Notes under the pieces: model-generated
Database searches by the model: none
Told to the model about the DNA's origin: nothing
The model's input: only the letters and a program-made list of their open reading frames with translations
Program-made: the position numbers and the translations under genes
In this document: positions 44,301 to 56,340 of the stretch, in pieces
Numbering within the stretch: position 1 is the first letter of the stretch
Layout of the letters: every line of letters starts with the position of its first letter
DNA from: Lineus longissimus
Taxonomy: Eukaryota > Nemertea > Pilidiophora > Heteronemertea > Lineidae
Assembly (NCBI RefSeq): GCF_910592395.1
Contig: NC_088320.1
Location: 15,744,501-15,808,500 of the forward strand
DNA length: 64,000 nt
Reading direction: 5' to 3'

Positions 44301-47300
44301 TTTCTTTCATTTATAGGAAGAACCGAATGCCTTTCTTTCCTTTTGAGGAAGAAATGACATGATTTCTTTCATTTATAGGAAGAAACGACTGCCTTTCTTT
44401 GCTTTTGAGGAAGAATTGACATGATTTCTTTCATTTATAGGAAGAAACGACTGCCTTTCTTTGCTTTTGAGGAAGAATTGACATGATTTCTTTCATTTAT
44501 AGGAAGAAACGACTGCCTTTCTTTGCTTTTGAGGAAGAATTGACATGATTTCTTTCATTCATAGGAAATAACGACTGCCTTTCATTACTTTTGAGAATGA
44601 ATTGACATGATTTCTTTCATTTATAGGAAGAAACGACTGCCTTTCTTTGCTTTTGAGGAAGAAATGACATGATTTCTTTCATTTATAGGAAGAACCGAAT
44701 GCCTTTCTTTGCTTTTGAGGAAGAATTGACATGGTTCCTTTCATTTATAGGAAGAAACGACTGCCTTTCTTGCTTTTGAGGAAGAACTGACATGATTTCT
44801 TTCATTTATAGGAAGAAACGACTGCCTTTCTTTGCTTTTGAGGAAGAATTGACATGATTTCTTTCATTTATAGGAAGAAACGACTGCCTTTCTTTGCTTT
44901 TGAGGAAGAATTGATATCATTTCTTTCATTCATAGGAAGAAACGACTGCCTTTCTTTGCTTTTGAGGAAGAATTGATATCATTTCTTTCATTCATAGTAA
45001 GAAACGACTGCCTTTCTTTGCTTTTGAGGAAGAATTGACATGATTTCTTTCATTTATAGGAAGAAACGACTGCCTTTCTTTGCTTTTGAGGAAGAATTGA
45101 TATCATTTCTTTCATTCATAGTAAGAAACGACTGCCTTTCTTTGCTTTTGAGGAAGAATTGACATGATTTCTTTCATTTATAAGAAGAACCGATCGCCTT
45201 TCTTTGCTTTTGAGGAAGAATTGACATGATTTCTTTCATTTATAGGAAGAACCGACTGCCTTTCTTTGCTTTTGAGGAAGAATTGACATGATTTCTTTCA
45301 TTTATAAGAAGAACCGATCGCCTTTCTTTGCTTTTGAGGAAGAATTGACACAATTTCTTTCATTTATAGGAAGAACCGACTGCCTTTCTTTGCTTTTGAG
45401 GAAGAATTGACACGATTTCTTTCATTTATAGGAAGAAACGACTGCCTTTCTTTGCTTTTGAGGAAGAATTGACACGATTTCTTTCATTTATAGGAAGAAC
45501 CGACTGCCTTTCTTTGCTTTTGAGGAAGAACTGACACGATTTCTTTCATTTATAGGAAGAAACGACTGCCTTTCTTTGCTTTTGAGGAAGAATTGACACG
45601 ATTTCTTTCATTTATAGGAAGAAACGACTGCCTTTCTTTTCTTTTGAGCAAGAATTGACATGATTTCTTTCATTTATAGGAAGAACCGACTGCCTTTCTT
45701 TGCTTTTGAGGAAGAATTGACACGATTTCTTTCATTTATAGGAAGAAACGACTGCCTTTCTTTGCTTTTGAGGAAGAATTGACAAGATTTATTTCATTTA
45801 TAGGAAGAAACGACTGCCTTTCTTTGCTTTTGAGGAAGAATTGACACGATTTCTTTCATTTATAGGAAGAACCGACTGCCTTTCTTTGCTTTTGAGGAAG
45901 AATTGACACGATTTCTTTCATTTATAGGAAGAAACGACTGCCTTTCTTTGCTTTTGAGGAAGAATTGACAAGATTTCTTTCATTTATAGGAAGAAACGAC
46001 TGCCTTTCTTTGCTTTTGAGGAAGAATTGACATGATTTCTTTCATTTATAGGAAGAACCGACTGCCTTTCTTTGCTTTTGAGGAAGAATTGACATGATTT
46101 CTTTCATTCATAGGAAGAAACGACTGCCTTTCTTTGCTTTTGAGGAAGAATTGACAAGATTTCTTTCATTTATAGGAAGAACCGACTGCCTTTCTTTGCT
46201 TTTGAGGAAGAATTGACACGATTTCTTTCATTTATAGGAAGAACCGACTGCCTTTCTTTGCTTTTGAGGAAGAATTGACACGATTTCTTTCATTTATAGG
46301 AAGAACCGACTGCCTTTCTTTGCTTTTGAGGAAGAATTGACACGATTTCTTTCATTCATAGGAAGAAACGACTGCCTTTCTTTGCTTTTGAGGAAGAATT
46401 GACAAGATTTCTTTCATTTATAGGAAGAACCGACTGCCTTTCTTTTCTTTTGAGCAAGAATTGACACGATTTCTTTCATTCATAGGAAGAAACGACTGCC
46501 TTTCTTTGCTTTTGAGGAAGAAATGACATGATTTCTTTCATTTATAGGAAGAAACGACTGCCTTTCTTTGCTTTTGAGGAAGAATTGACACGATTTCTTT
46601 CACTTATAGGAAGAAACGACTGCCTTTCTTTGCTTTTGAGGAAGAAATGACATGATTTCTTTCATTTATAGGAAGAACCGAATGCCTTTCTTTGCTTTTG
46701 AGGAAGAATTGACATGGATCCTTTCGTTTATAGGAAGAAACGTCTGCCTTTCTTTGCTTTTGAGGAAGAATTGATATCATTGCTTTCATTCATAGGAAGA
46801 AACGACTGCCTTTCTTTGCTTTTGAGGATGAATTGATATGATTTCTTTCATTTATAGGAAGAAACGACTGCCTTTCTTTGCTTTTTAGGAAGAAATGACA
46901 TGATTTCTTTCATTTATAGGAAGAACCGAATGCCTTTCTTTGCTTTTGAGGAAGAATTGACATGGTTCCTTTCATTTATAGGAAGAAACGACTGCCTTTC
47001 TTTGCTTTTGAGGAAGAATTGATATCATTTCTTTCATTCATAGGAAGAAACGACTGCCTTTCTTTGCTTTTGAGGAAGAATTGATATTATTTCTTTCTGT
47101 TATAGGAAGAAACGACTGCCTTTCTTTGCTTTTGAGGAAGAATTGACGTGATTTCTTTCATTCATAGGAAGAAACGACTGCCTTTCTTTGCTTTTGAGGA
47201 AGAATTGATATGGTTTCTTTCATTTATAGTAAGAAACGACTGCCTTTCTTTGCTTTTGAGGAAGAATTGACATGATTTCTTTCATTTATAGGAAGAAACG

Positions 47301-50300
47301 ACTGCCTTTCTTTGCTTTTGAGAAAGAATTGACATGAATTCTTTCTTTTATAGGATGAAACGAGTGCCTTTCTTTGCTTTTGAGGAAGAATTGACATAAT
47401 TTCTTTCATTCATAGGAAGAAACGACTGCCTTTCTTTGCTTTTGAGGAAGAAATGACATGATTTCTTTTATTCATAGCAAGAAACGACTGCGTTTCTTTG
47501 CTTTTCAGGAAGAAATGACATGATTTCTTTTATTCATAGAAAGAAACGACTGCGTTTCTTGGCTTTTGTGGAAGAATTGACATGATTTCTTTCATTCATA
47601 GGAAATAACGACTGCCTTTCATTACTTTTGAGAATGAATTGACATGATTTCTTTCATTTATAGGAAGAAACGACTGCCTTTCTTTGCTTTTGAGGAAGAA
47701 ATGACATGATTTCTTTCATTTATAGGAAGAACCGAATGCCTTTCTTTGCTTTTGAGGAAGAATTGACATGGTTCCTTTCATTTATAGGAAGAAACGACTG
47801 CCTTTCTTTGCTTTTGAGGAAGAAATGACATGATTTCTTTCATTTATAGGAAGAAACGACTGCCTTTCTTTGCTTTTGAGGAAGAATTGACATGATTTCT
47901 TTCATTTATAGGAAGAAACGACTGCCTTTCTTTGCTTTTTTTATGGAAGAATTGATATCATTTCTTTCATTCATAGGAAGAAACGACTGCCTTTCTTTGC
48001 TTTTGAGGAAGAATTGATATTATTTCTTTCATTTATAGGAGGAAACGACTGCCTTTCTTTGCTTTTGAGGAAGAATTGACATGATTTCTTTCATTCATAG
48101 GAAGAAACGACTGCCTTTCTTTGCTTTTGAGGAAGAATTGGCATGATTTCTTTCATTTATAGGAAGAAACGACTGCCTTTCTTTGCTTTTGAGGAAGAAT
48201 TGACATGATTTCTTTCATTTATAGGAAGAAACGACTGCCTTTCTTTGCTTTTGAGAAAAAATTGACATGATTTCTTTCTTTATAGGATGAAACGAGTGCC
48301 TTTCTTTGCTTTTGAGGAAGAATTGACATAATTTCTTTCATTCATAGGAAGAAACGACTGCCTTTCTTTGCTTTTGAGGAAGAAATGACATGATTTCTTT
48401 TATTCATAGCAAGAAACGACTGCGTTTCTTTGCTTTTGAGGAAGAAATGACATGATTTCTTTTATTCATAGCAAGAAACGACTGCCTTTCTTTGCTTTTG
48501 AGGAAGAATTGATATGGTTTCTTTCATTTATAGTAAGAAACGACTGCCTTTCTTTGCTTTTGAGGAAGAATTGACATGATTTCTTTCATTTATAGGAAGA
48601 AACGACTGCCTTTCTTTGCTTTTGAGAAAGAATTGACATGAATTCTTTCTTTTATAGGATGAAACGAGTGCCTTTCTTTGCTTTTGAGGAAGAATTGACA
48701 TAATTTCTTTCATTCATAGGAAGAAACGACTGCCTTTCTTTGCTTTTGAGGAAGAAATGACATGATTTCTTTTATTCATAGCAAGAAACGACTGCGTTTC
48801 TTTGCTTTTCAGGAAGAAATGACATGATTTCTTTTATTCATAGAAAGAAACGACTGCCTTTCTTGGCTTTTGTGGAAGAATTGACATGATTTCTTTCATT
48901 CATAGGAAATAACGACTGCCTTTCATTACTTTTGAGAATGAATTGACATGATTTCTTTCATTTATAGGAAGAAACGACTGCCTTTCTTTGCTTTTGAGGA
49001 AGAAATGACATGATTTCTTTCATTTATAGGAAGAACCGAATGCCTTTCTTTGCTTTTGAGGAAGAATTGACATGGTTCCTTTCATTTATAGGAAGAAACG
49101 ACTGCCTTTCTTTGCTTTTGAGGAAGAAATGACATGATTTCTTTCATTTATAGGAAGAAACGACTGCCTTTCTTTGCTTTTGAGGAAGAATTGACATGAT
49201 TTCTTTCATTTATAGGAAGAAACGACTGCCTTTCTTTGCTTTTTTTATGGAAGAATTGATATCATTTCTTTCATTCATAGGAAGAAACGACTGCCTTTCT
49301 TTGCTTTTGAGGAAGAATTGATATTATTTCTTTCATTTATAGGAGGAAACGACTGCCTTTCTTTGCTTTTGAGGAAGAATTGACATGATTTCTTTCATTC
49401 ATAGGAAGAAACGACTGCCTTTCTTTGCTTTTGAGGAAGAATTGGCATAATTTCTTTCATTCATAGGAAGAAACGAGTGGCTTTCTTTGCTTTTGAGGAA
49501 GAATTGATATGATTTCTTTCATTGATAGGAAGAAACGACTGCCTTTCTTTGCTTTTGAGAAAAAATTGACATGATTTCTTTCTTTATAGGATGAAACGAG
49601 TGCCTTTCTTTGCTTTTGAGGAAGAATTGACATAATTTCTTTCATTCATAGGAAGAAACGACTGCCTTTCTTTGCTTTTGAGGAAGAAATGACATGATTT
49701 CTTTTATTCATAGCAAGAAACGACTGCGTTTCTTTGCTTTTGAGGAAGAAATGACATGATTTCTTTTATTCATAGCAAGAAACGACTGCCTTTCTTTGCT
49801 TTTGAGGAAGAATTGATATGGTTTCTTTCATTTATAGTAAGAAACGACTGCCTTTCTTTGCTTTTGAGGAAGAATTGACATGATTTCTTTCATTTATAGG
49901 AAGAAACGACTGCCTTTCTTTGCTTTTGAGAAAGAATTGACATGAATTCTTTCTTTTATAGGATGAAACGAGTGCCTTTCTTTGCTTTTGAGGAAGAATT
50001 GACATAATTTCTTTCATTCATAGGAAGAAACGACTGCCTTTCTTTGCTTTTGAGGAAGAAATGACATGATTTCTTTTATTCATAGCAAGAAACGACTGCG
50101 TTTCTTTGCTTTTCAGGAAGAAATGACATGATTTCTTTTATTCATAGAAAGAAACGACTGCCTTTCTTGGCTTTTGTGGAAGAATTGACATGATTTCTTT
50201 CATTCATAGGAAATAACGACTGCCTTTCATTACTTTTGAGAATGAATTGACATGATTTCTTTCATTTATAGGAAGAAACGACTGCCTTTCTTTGCTTTTG

Positions 50301-51355
50301 AGGAAGAAATGACATGATTTCTTTCATTTATAGGAAGAACCGAATGCCTTTCTTTGCTTTTGAGGAAGAATTGACATGGTTCCTTTCATTTATAGGAAGA
50401 ACCAAATGCCTTTCTTTGCTTTTGAAGAAGAAATGACATGATTTCATTCATTGATAGGAAGAAACGACCACCTTTCTTTGCTTTTTAGGAAGAATTGGCA
50501 TAATTTCTTTCATTTATAGGAAGAAACGACTGCCTTTCTTTGCTTTTTTTATGGAAGAATTGATATCATTTCTTTCATTCATAGGAAGAAACGACTGCCT
50601 TTCTTTGCTTTTGAGGAAGAATTGATATTATTTCTTTCATTTATAGGAGGAAACGACTGCCTTTCTTTGCTTTTGAGGAAGAATTGACATGATTTCTTTC
50701 ATTCATAGGAAGAAACGACTGCCTTTCTTTGCTTTTGAGGAAGAATTGGCATGATTTCTTTCATTTATAGGAAGAAACGACTGCCTTTCTTTGCTTTTGA
50801 GGAAGAATTGACATGATTTCTTTCATTTATAGGAAGAAACGACTGCCTTTCTTTGCTTTTGAGAAAAAATTGACATGATTTCTTTCTTTATAGGATGAAA
50901 CGAGTGCCTTTCTTTGCTTTTGAGGAAGAATTGACATAATTTCTTTCATTCATAGGAAGAAACGACTGCCTTTCTTTGCTTTTGAGGAAGAAATGACATG
51001 ATTTCTTTTATTCATAGCAAGAAACGACTGCGTTTCTTTGCTTTTGAGGAAGAAATGACATGATTTCTTTTATTCATAGGAAGTAACGACTGCATGTCAT
51101 TACTTTTGAGCATGAATTGATATCATTTCTTTCATTGATAGGAAGAAACGACTGCCTTTCTTTCCTTTTGAGGAAGAATTGACATGATTTCTTTCATTCT
51201 TAGGAAGTAGCGACTGCCTTTCATTACTTTTTAGAATGAATTGATATCATTTCTTTCATTGATAGGAAGAAACTACTGCCTTTCTTTGCTTTTGAGGAAG
51301 AATTGACATGATTTCTTTCATTCATAGGAAGTAACGACTGCCTTTCCTTGCTTCT
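41361..51355 (+). repeat. 62-bp satellite array, ~160 monomers, with higher-order repeats
   Basis: The monomer consensus starts aggaagaaacgactgccttt, continues ctttgcttttgaggaagaat, and ends tgacatgatttctttcatttat. Monomers differ by point changes (for example cgactg/cgatcg/cgaatg and gacatg/gatatc/gacacg). Identical variant monomers recur at fixed distances: a 992-bp period (16 monomers) at 41,401 and 42,393, a 620-bp period near 43,195 and 43,815, and a 1,304-bp period at 47,224, 48,528 and 49,832. Repeating minus-strand ORFs of 61 codons follow from 3 x 62 bp and are not genes. The last few monomers (51,070-51,355) are diverged, as expected at an array edge. Confidence 0.98.
47224..51060 (+). 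repeat. 1,304-bp higher-order repeat within the satellite, about three copies
   Basis: Three marker variants recur with the same spacing: ggaaataacgactgcctttc at 47,601, 48,905 and 50,209; a ttttttatgg insertion near 47,936, 49,240 and 50,545; and tcatagcaagaaacgactgc near 47,475, 48,778 and 50,082. 1,304 is 21 monomers plus 2 bp. The third copy has extra changes near 50,395-50,520. Confidence 0.9.
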
Positions 51356-52267
51356 GTATACAATTGGTATGTGTACAAGTTTTCCCGATCTCACAGGTGG
51401 GGTGGAAATCAGCCATATTGCAGACATTATTGGCGCCAACAACTATTTCTTTTGACCCTGCCGGAGCCTTTCAAATCAATTGACTCTGACTCTCACCCTG
51501 CTGCCTCGATTTTTTTAAAATTTGATAAAAGGCCATTCAAACATTAAATCAACTGCAAAGGTAATCTTTTATATCATAGAGGTATATAAATACGATATGT
51601 TGAGAAAATGTGTACAACTCTCGAAATATACGATAACTTGGAACTATTTCGGTCAATCACTTTGCCACCTGCGCGACCTTGTCACAATTACGGCGCGCTC
51701 GTTTGCATACTGCATATAAGAAGCGAATAAAATCTCTATCTCAGCATGAAAGCCTTGACGGTTCAGCGCTAAGAGTGTTTGACTGTGGATCGGCTGGTCC
51801 CGGGTTCGACTCCCGGTGAATCTGCCGCAGTTTTATTTTTTCTTCTTTCTTATCTTATCATTTAATCATCCATGTACAGATGTCGAATTTTTCATTATTA
51901 TCATTGTCATATCCCGCACCCAAACTTTTCAAACTGCAGCATATACTGATTCCGGGCGTTCGAGTACTACCGAGGATGGTTCGAATCAGCAGCTGGTATT
52001 TTCGAGGATACATTGGGGCAAAAAAGTACTTGTATCGGACCTTGACTTTTCCAATCGGAATTAGTCAAAGGGTATCCTGAGCGTCAGGCTTTTTATACTC
52101 CTTCGTCATATCGAGAGGTGAGAGATATTGAAACCCTTGGTGCCTAGATGGTTAAAGGGGTACACGGGTCGTTGAAATACATTTATCGTTGGTCCAATTA
52201 TAGCTAGTTCCTTCTTCTAATACCAATAAACTCCAATAGTCAGTAGTCACACGCTCGAGCGCAATAT
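51356..52267 (+). repeat. 912-bp tandem unit, copy A
   Basis: Starts gtatacaattggtatgtgta directly at the satellite edge. It contains a tRNA-like sequence, a T/C-rich run and several short ORFs that recur in every copy. Confidence 0.95.
51752..51823 (+). repeat. tRNA-like sequence, copy A
   Basis: A perfect T-arm (ccggg ttcgact cccgg) and B box ggttcgactcc are present, with a 7-base loop ctgtgga that would put GTG (His) in the anticodon place. The acceptor stem does not pair and the anticodon stem is weak, so this is a tRNA-derived repeat, not a tRNA gene. Confidence 0.45.
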
Positions 52268-53180
52268 GTATACAATTGGTATGTGTACAAGTTTTCCCGA
52301 CCTCACGGGTGGGGTGGAAATCAGCCATATTGCTGACATCATCGGCGCCAACAACTATTTCTTTTGACCCTGCCGGAGCCTTTCAAAACAATTGACTCTG
52401 ACTCTCACCCTGCTGACCTCGATATTTTTTAATTTGATAAAAGGCCATTCGAACATTAAATCAACTGCAAAGGAAATCTTTTATATCACAGAGGTATATA
52501 AATACGATATGCTGAGAAAAATATGTACAACTATCGAAATATACGATAACTTGGAACTATTTCGGTTAATCACTTTGCCACCTGCGCGACCTTTTCACAA
52601 TTACGGCGCGCTCGTTTGCATACCGCATATAAGAAGCGAATAAAATCTCTATCTCAGCATGAAAGCCTTGACGGTTCAGTGCTAAGAGTGTTTGACTGTG
52701 GATCGGCTGGTCCCGGGTTCGACTCCCGGTGAATCTGCCGCAGTTTTATTTTTTCTTCTTTCTTATCTTATCATTTAATCATCCATGTACAGATGTCGAA
52801 TTTTTCATTATTATCATTGTCATATCCCGCACCCAAACTTTTCAAACTGCAGCACATACTGATTCCGGGCGTTCGAGTACTACCGAGGATGGTTCGAATC
52901 GCCGGCTGGTATTTTCGAGGATACATTGGGGCAAAAAAGTACTTGTATCGGACCTTGACTTTTCCAATCGGAATTAGTCAAAGGGTATCCTGAGCGTCAG
53001 GCTTTTTATACTCCTTCGTCATATCGAGAGGCGAGAGATATTGAAACCCTTGGTGCCTAGATGGTTAAAGGGGTACACGGGTCGTTGAAATACATTTATC
53101 GTTGGTCCAATTATAGCTAGTTCCTTCTTCTAATACCAATAAACTCCAATAGTCAGTAGTCACACGCTCGAGCGCAATCT
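52268..53180 (+). repeat. 912-bp tandem unit, copy B
   Basis: Same unit, 912 bases after copy A, with scattered substitutions. Confidence 0.95.
52665..52736 (+). repeat. tRNA-like sequence, copy B
   Basis: Same as copy A with one change (cagtgc for cagcgc) in the D-arm region. Confidence 0.45.
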
Positions 53181-53830
53181 GTATACAATTGGTATGTGTA
53201 CAAGTTTTCCCGACCTCACGGGTGGGGTGGAAATCAGCCATATTGCTGACATCATCGGCGCCAACAACTATTTCTTTTGACCCTGCCGGAGCCTTTCAAA
53301 ACAATTGACTCTGACTCTCACCCTGCTGACCTCGATTTTTTAAAAATTTGATAAAAGGCCATTCAAACATTAAATCAACTGCAAAGGTAATCTTTTATAT
53401 CATAGAGGTATATAAATACGATATGTTGAGAAAATGTGTACAACTATCGAAATATACGATAACTTGGAACTATTTCGGTCAATCACTTTGCCACCTGCGC
53501 GACCTTGTCACAATTACGGCGCGCTCGTTTGCATACCGCATATAAGAAGCGAATAAAATCTCTATCTCAGCATGAAAGCCTTGACGGTTCAGCGCTAAGT
53601 GTTTGACTGTGGATCGGCTGGTCCCGGGTTCGACTCCCGGTGAATCTGCCGCAGTTTTATTTTTTCTTCTTTCTTATCTTATCATTTAATCATCCATGTA
53701 CAGATGTCGAATTTTTCATTATTATCATTGTCATATCCCGCACCCAAACTTTTCAAACTGCAGCACATACTGATTCCGGGCGTTCGAGTACTACCGAGGA
53801 TGGTTCGAATCAGCAGCTGGTATTTTCGAG
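53181..53830 (+). repeat. 912-bp tandem unit, copy C (3'-truncated)
   Basis: Homology to the other copies ends at about 53,830, 650 bases into the unit, where unrelated sequence begins. Confidence 0.95.
53578..53647 (+). repeat. tRNA-like sequence, copy C
   Basis: As copy A but with a 2-base deletion (gctaagtg), which further damages the D-arm. Confidence 0.45.
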
Positions 53831-53882
53831 AATACCGTTGCCTTTTCGGGGGCAGGATATCTTTTCAATGTCATAGATAAAA

Positions 53883-54677
53883 GGTGCTTGCAGGAGGTAC
53901 AGGACCCGTATCCCTAGGTCAGAATGCTGAAGGTACGGGAGTCCTTTTGCGCATGCGCACACTATTCTCGTATCTGTAGCTTATTCGTACGGCATTTCTC
54001 CCGTACCTTTTTAGTGCTATCAGTATATAGGGTACTACAACTTGCAACTTATATTTTTGAATACCAGTATCCAGTATACCAGTATATATCGAGTATTCAC
54101 CGCCCGTATACATCCCCGACAAGACTACATCATGAAATGTCGTTGACAATCTTACACATCTGAGACATTTTTTATAAGATACGGAAAATGTAGGTACGAC
54201 ATTGTCTGCTTTTATTTTGGAGTGAAAGTCTTTTTTTTTTAAATGAAAAAATATTGTTATAAAATTTAGAAGAAAAATCCCCGGCACAATGGGGCAGAAA
54301 GTTTTAAAATGTAGCTGTCGTGGGATTCGAGCCAGGGTCAAAGGGGTCTGAGTCCTATGTGGTATACACTCGGCTAGGCCGGCTTATCTGCTTTTTGCAG
54401 GCCTAAACGAATTTTTATGTGGGGACCTCTTGTATGAAGCCCTTTGTCTAATGTTTCTTCACTTGAAATATTCTTCAAAAGTATTTTCACATTCGCACGA
54501 TATACTAAATTTTGGTTGTTTAAATTGTTTAAATCAAAGACGCGCGCACTGTCACTGTGAAGAGTATTATTTCTACGTCGCAGTTGAGTGACAACAACGT
54601 TTTGGGCATGCGCAAAATAACTCCCGTACCTTTAGCATTCTGACCTGGGGATACGGGTCCCGTACATCTAGACAGTG
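53883..54677 (+). mobile_element. 795-bp inverted-repeat DNA element with 11-bp target duplication
   Basis: Terminal inverted repeats of ~60 bp (53,897-53,957 and 54,606-54,665) share ggacccgtatccc, aggtcagaatgct and aaggtacgggagt in order. The flanks carry direct copies of catagataaaa (53,872-53,882 and 54,678-54,688). There is no transposase. An internal minus-strand tRNA-like segment is present. It is probably a non-autonomous (MITE-like) element. Confidence 0.75.
54318..54386 (-). repeat. tRNA-like sequence inside the inverted-repeat element
   Basis: On the minus strand an A-box-like tagccgagtgt is followed ~30 bases later by a B box ggctcgaatccc. The acceptor stem does not close. It is probably a SINE head nested in the element, or part of it. 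Confidence 0.4.
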
Positions 54678-55018
54678 CATAGATAAAAATGGTTATCAAG
54701 ACGAAATGAGAAGACATAATTTAGCTGTTGAAAAATCTAAGGCTTGGGATGAACATCGAAAACAAACCACTGATTTCGTTGACCTTCAATTGAAAAGAGA
54801 AAATGAAAGTGCAGTTGATTTTCGGAATGTTGATGCATCTTTTGTTCTCTATGACGAAATTCACCCAGAGAATAGAGTACAACTTAGGAAAAGGCCGAAA
54901 TTAAACGATTTTTACCAACCAAGTGAGGAAATAAAAAACTACGAGTATCTATTTATTGTTGAAGGCGTGATAGACGTAGGATTGTTGTTGAAATATCTGA
55001 CTTAGGTGTGTTTACGTG

Positions 55019-55171
55019 ATGGTCGTTTTCAGAGCTTTAGCTCCTACCGGACGAGGAAAAGTCAGGAATATTTGTGATTTGGATGTGTCGGATTTTGAGA
55101 TTAACGTTTTTGGTGAAGAAAATGATTTTCACGATAGGTTTAGACGTTTTTTTTTGGAAATTCAGGACTGA
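55019..55171 (+). CDS. Small ORF, 50 residues, function unknown
   Basis: Starts with MVVFRALAPTGRGKVRN and continues with an acidic, aromatic tail (FGEENDFHDRFRRFFLEIQD). It lies 13 bases after the preceding ORF's stop on the same strand. The composition is plausible for protein and the tight spacing is unusual for animal nuclear genes, so it may be part of a compact element. Unrecognised. Confidence 0.35.
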   Translation: MVVFRALAPTGRGKVRNICDLDVSDFEINVFGEENDFHDRFRRFFLEIQD

Positions 55172-55208
55172 CGTATTTTAGTGTTTTTCGGCTTAAGGTT
55201 GTAGTATA

Positions 55209-55301
55209 ATGGGATTATCGTTCCCTAAAGTAGCTGTTGGATCGTTGGAAGTAGGATCGACGAGTGGAAAGAGGGGTAAATTATCATTTTTTCGCAATTG
55301 A
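55209..55301 (+). CDS. Small ORF, 30 residues, function unknown, possibly truncated
   Basis: MGLSFPKVAVGSLEVGSTSG and a few more residues, 37 bases after the previous stop. It could be the truncated start of a longer gene. The sequence becomes unlike coding DNA by ~55,300. Confidence 0.25.
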   Translation: MGLSFPKVAVGSLEVGSTSGKRGKLSFFRN

Positions 55302-56340
55302 TCAGCCAGGCAGGGGACGGGCCAACGTTAATCCCATATACTGTCAGCAAAATAGTGAAGTGTCAAAAGTTTGCCCTCTTGTCATATTACCCGCCCCCCC
55401 CCCCCCCCGTTGGCCCACCCCATGTAGACTGTACTGCATGGAAGTAGCAATCATGAGACCCTAAAGGGGCTCCATAGGCAGTGGCTAGGTAGGCAAGATA
55501 AAGCTACAAGAAGTCGCCAATAGGGCTCTCTCGCATCACACAGTACGTTTACAGCCCAAAATCTGGGCAAAATGTGTGACCTAGATCACGAGAATTCATC
55601 AGCAAAACTGTCCAAGATCAAACATATTTGATTTTGTCATATAATGTAAAAGAATAATGATGAATCAAAAACCCTGTTTTATAGCATTTGATATACTTTT
55701 GGCACTTTGCCAATTGCCAATTGCCAATTGTCAGGTGAACTAACCCGTAGAGAGTACCGGGAGAGCTCAACACGAACATAAGACCCATGTGGCAAAAGAC
55801 CCTAGCGGCAACCGTACTATACTGTACACTATGAAGTGCATTTACAATGAGGGAAACCACTTGCATTACTGCATTCTGGATTCTCTCTTCAAGTGGCCAT
55901 AGGCCTATCATGGACACAAGGCTACGGAATCCGTCACAAAGAAATATCACAGAAGCATAAACTTTGTAGTAAAAGGTAAAGATTATGCATACGAAATATA
56001 ACTTTGATTATACTTTAATTTTACTCACTAGTTTCCTACTTTACTAGCATGACCAGTAAATACCTTACTTCTAACTTCTAGTAGTATTTACCTCTTTTTT
56101 ATGCATAAGGCCACCCATTACGCCCATGCAATTCAATGTATCCCATTAACTTGCAACTGTTCAGTGGTACCATGGGACAAATGTGATGAAATTTTAAAAA
56201 GCCCTGTCATGCCTAAATACTGCCTGGAATGTTAGTTATTTGGCTGGCTTGCAAACATCACTTTAGGCTTTTTTGATTTTGAATGATATCAACTAACAGG
56301 ATTCTGGTCGCTTTTGAAATAAGAACTTCTTTTCTAGATT
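55302..56340 (+). other. Spacer, nothing recognised
   Basis: Contains a C15-type tract at ~55,390-55,407 and a short tandem 'ttgccaa' repeat near 55,705-55,730. No coding signal. Confidence 0.5.

Larger units (their letters stand above)
53836..55005 (+). pseudogene. Small unidentified ORF split by a DNA-element insertion
   Basis: The right part (54,681-55,005) encodes ~105 residues, including DKNGYQDEMRRHN, a charged helical stretch, and RPKLNDFYQPSEE. The left part (53,836-53,882) encodes about 15 residues ending in VIDK. Both sides share the 11 bases catagataaaa, and the frame is continuous across the site if one copy of that duplication and the element are ignored. I do not recognise the family. 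The short ORFs that follow on the same strand suggest a compact mobile-element or virus-like gene cluster, but this is inference. Confidence 0.5.

Noticed and set aside
41361-51355. CRISPR-like regular array
   Set aside because: The whole 62-bp unit repeats, with no unique spacers, in an animal genome. It is a satellite.
42947-51442. Repeated minus-strand ORFs of 61 codons in the satellite (all starting MK.I.SI)
   Set aside because: They arise because three 62-bp monomers equal 186 bases without a stop in that frame. They follow the monomer sequence exactly and have no independent coding signal.
51752-53647. Three histidine tRNA genes (GTG in the anticodon place)
   Set aside because: The T-arm is good, but the acceptor stem does not pair and the anticodon stem has two wobbles and a mismatch. 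They are tRNA-derived repeats.
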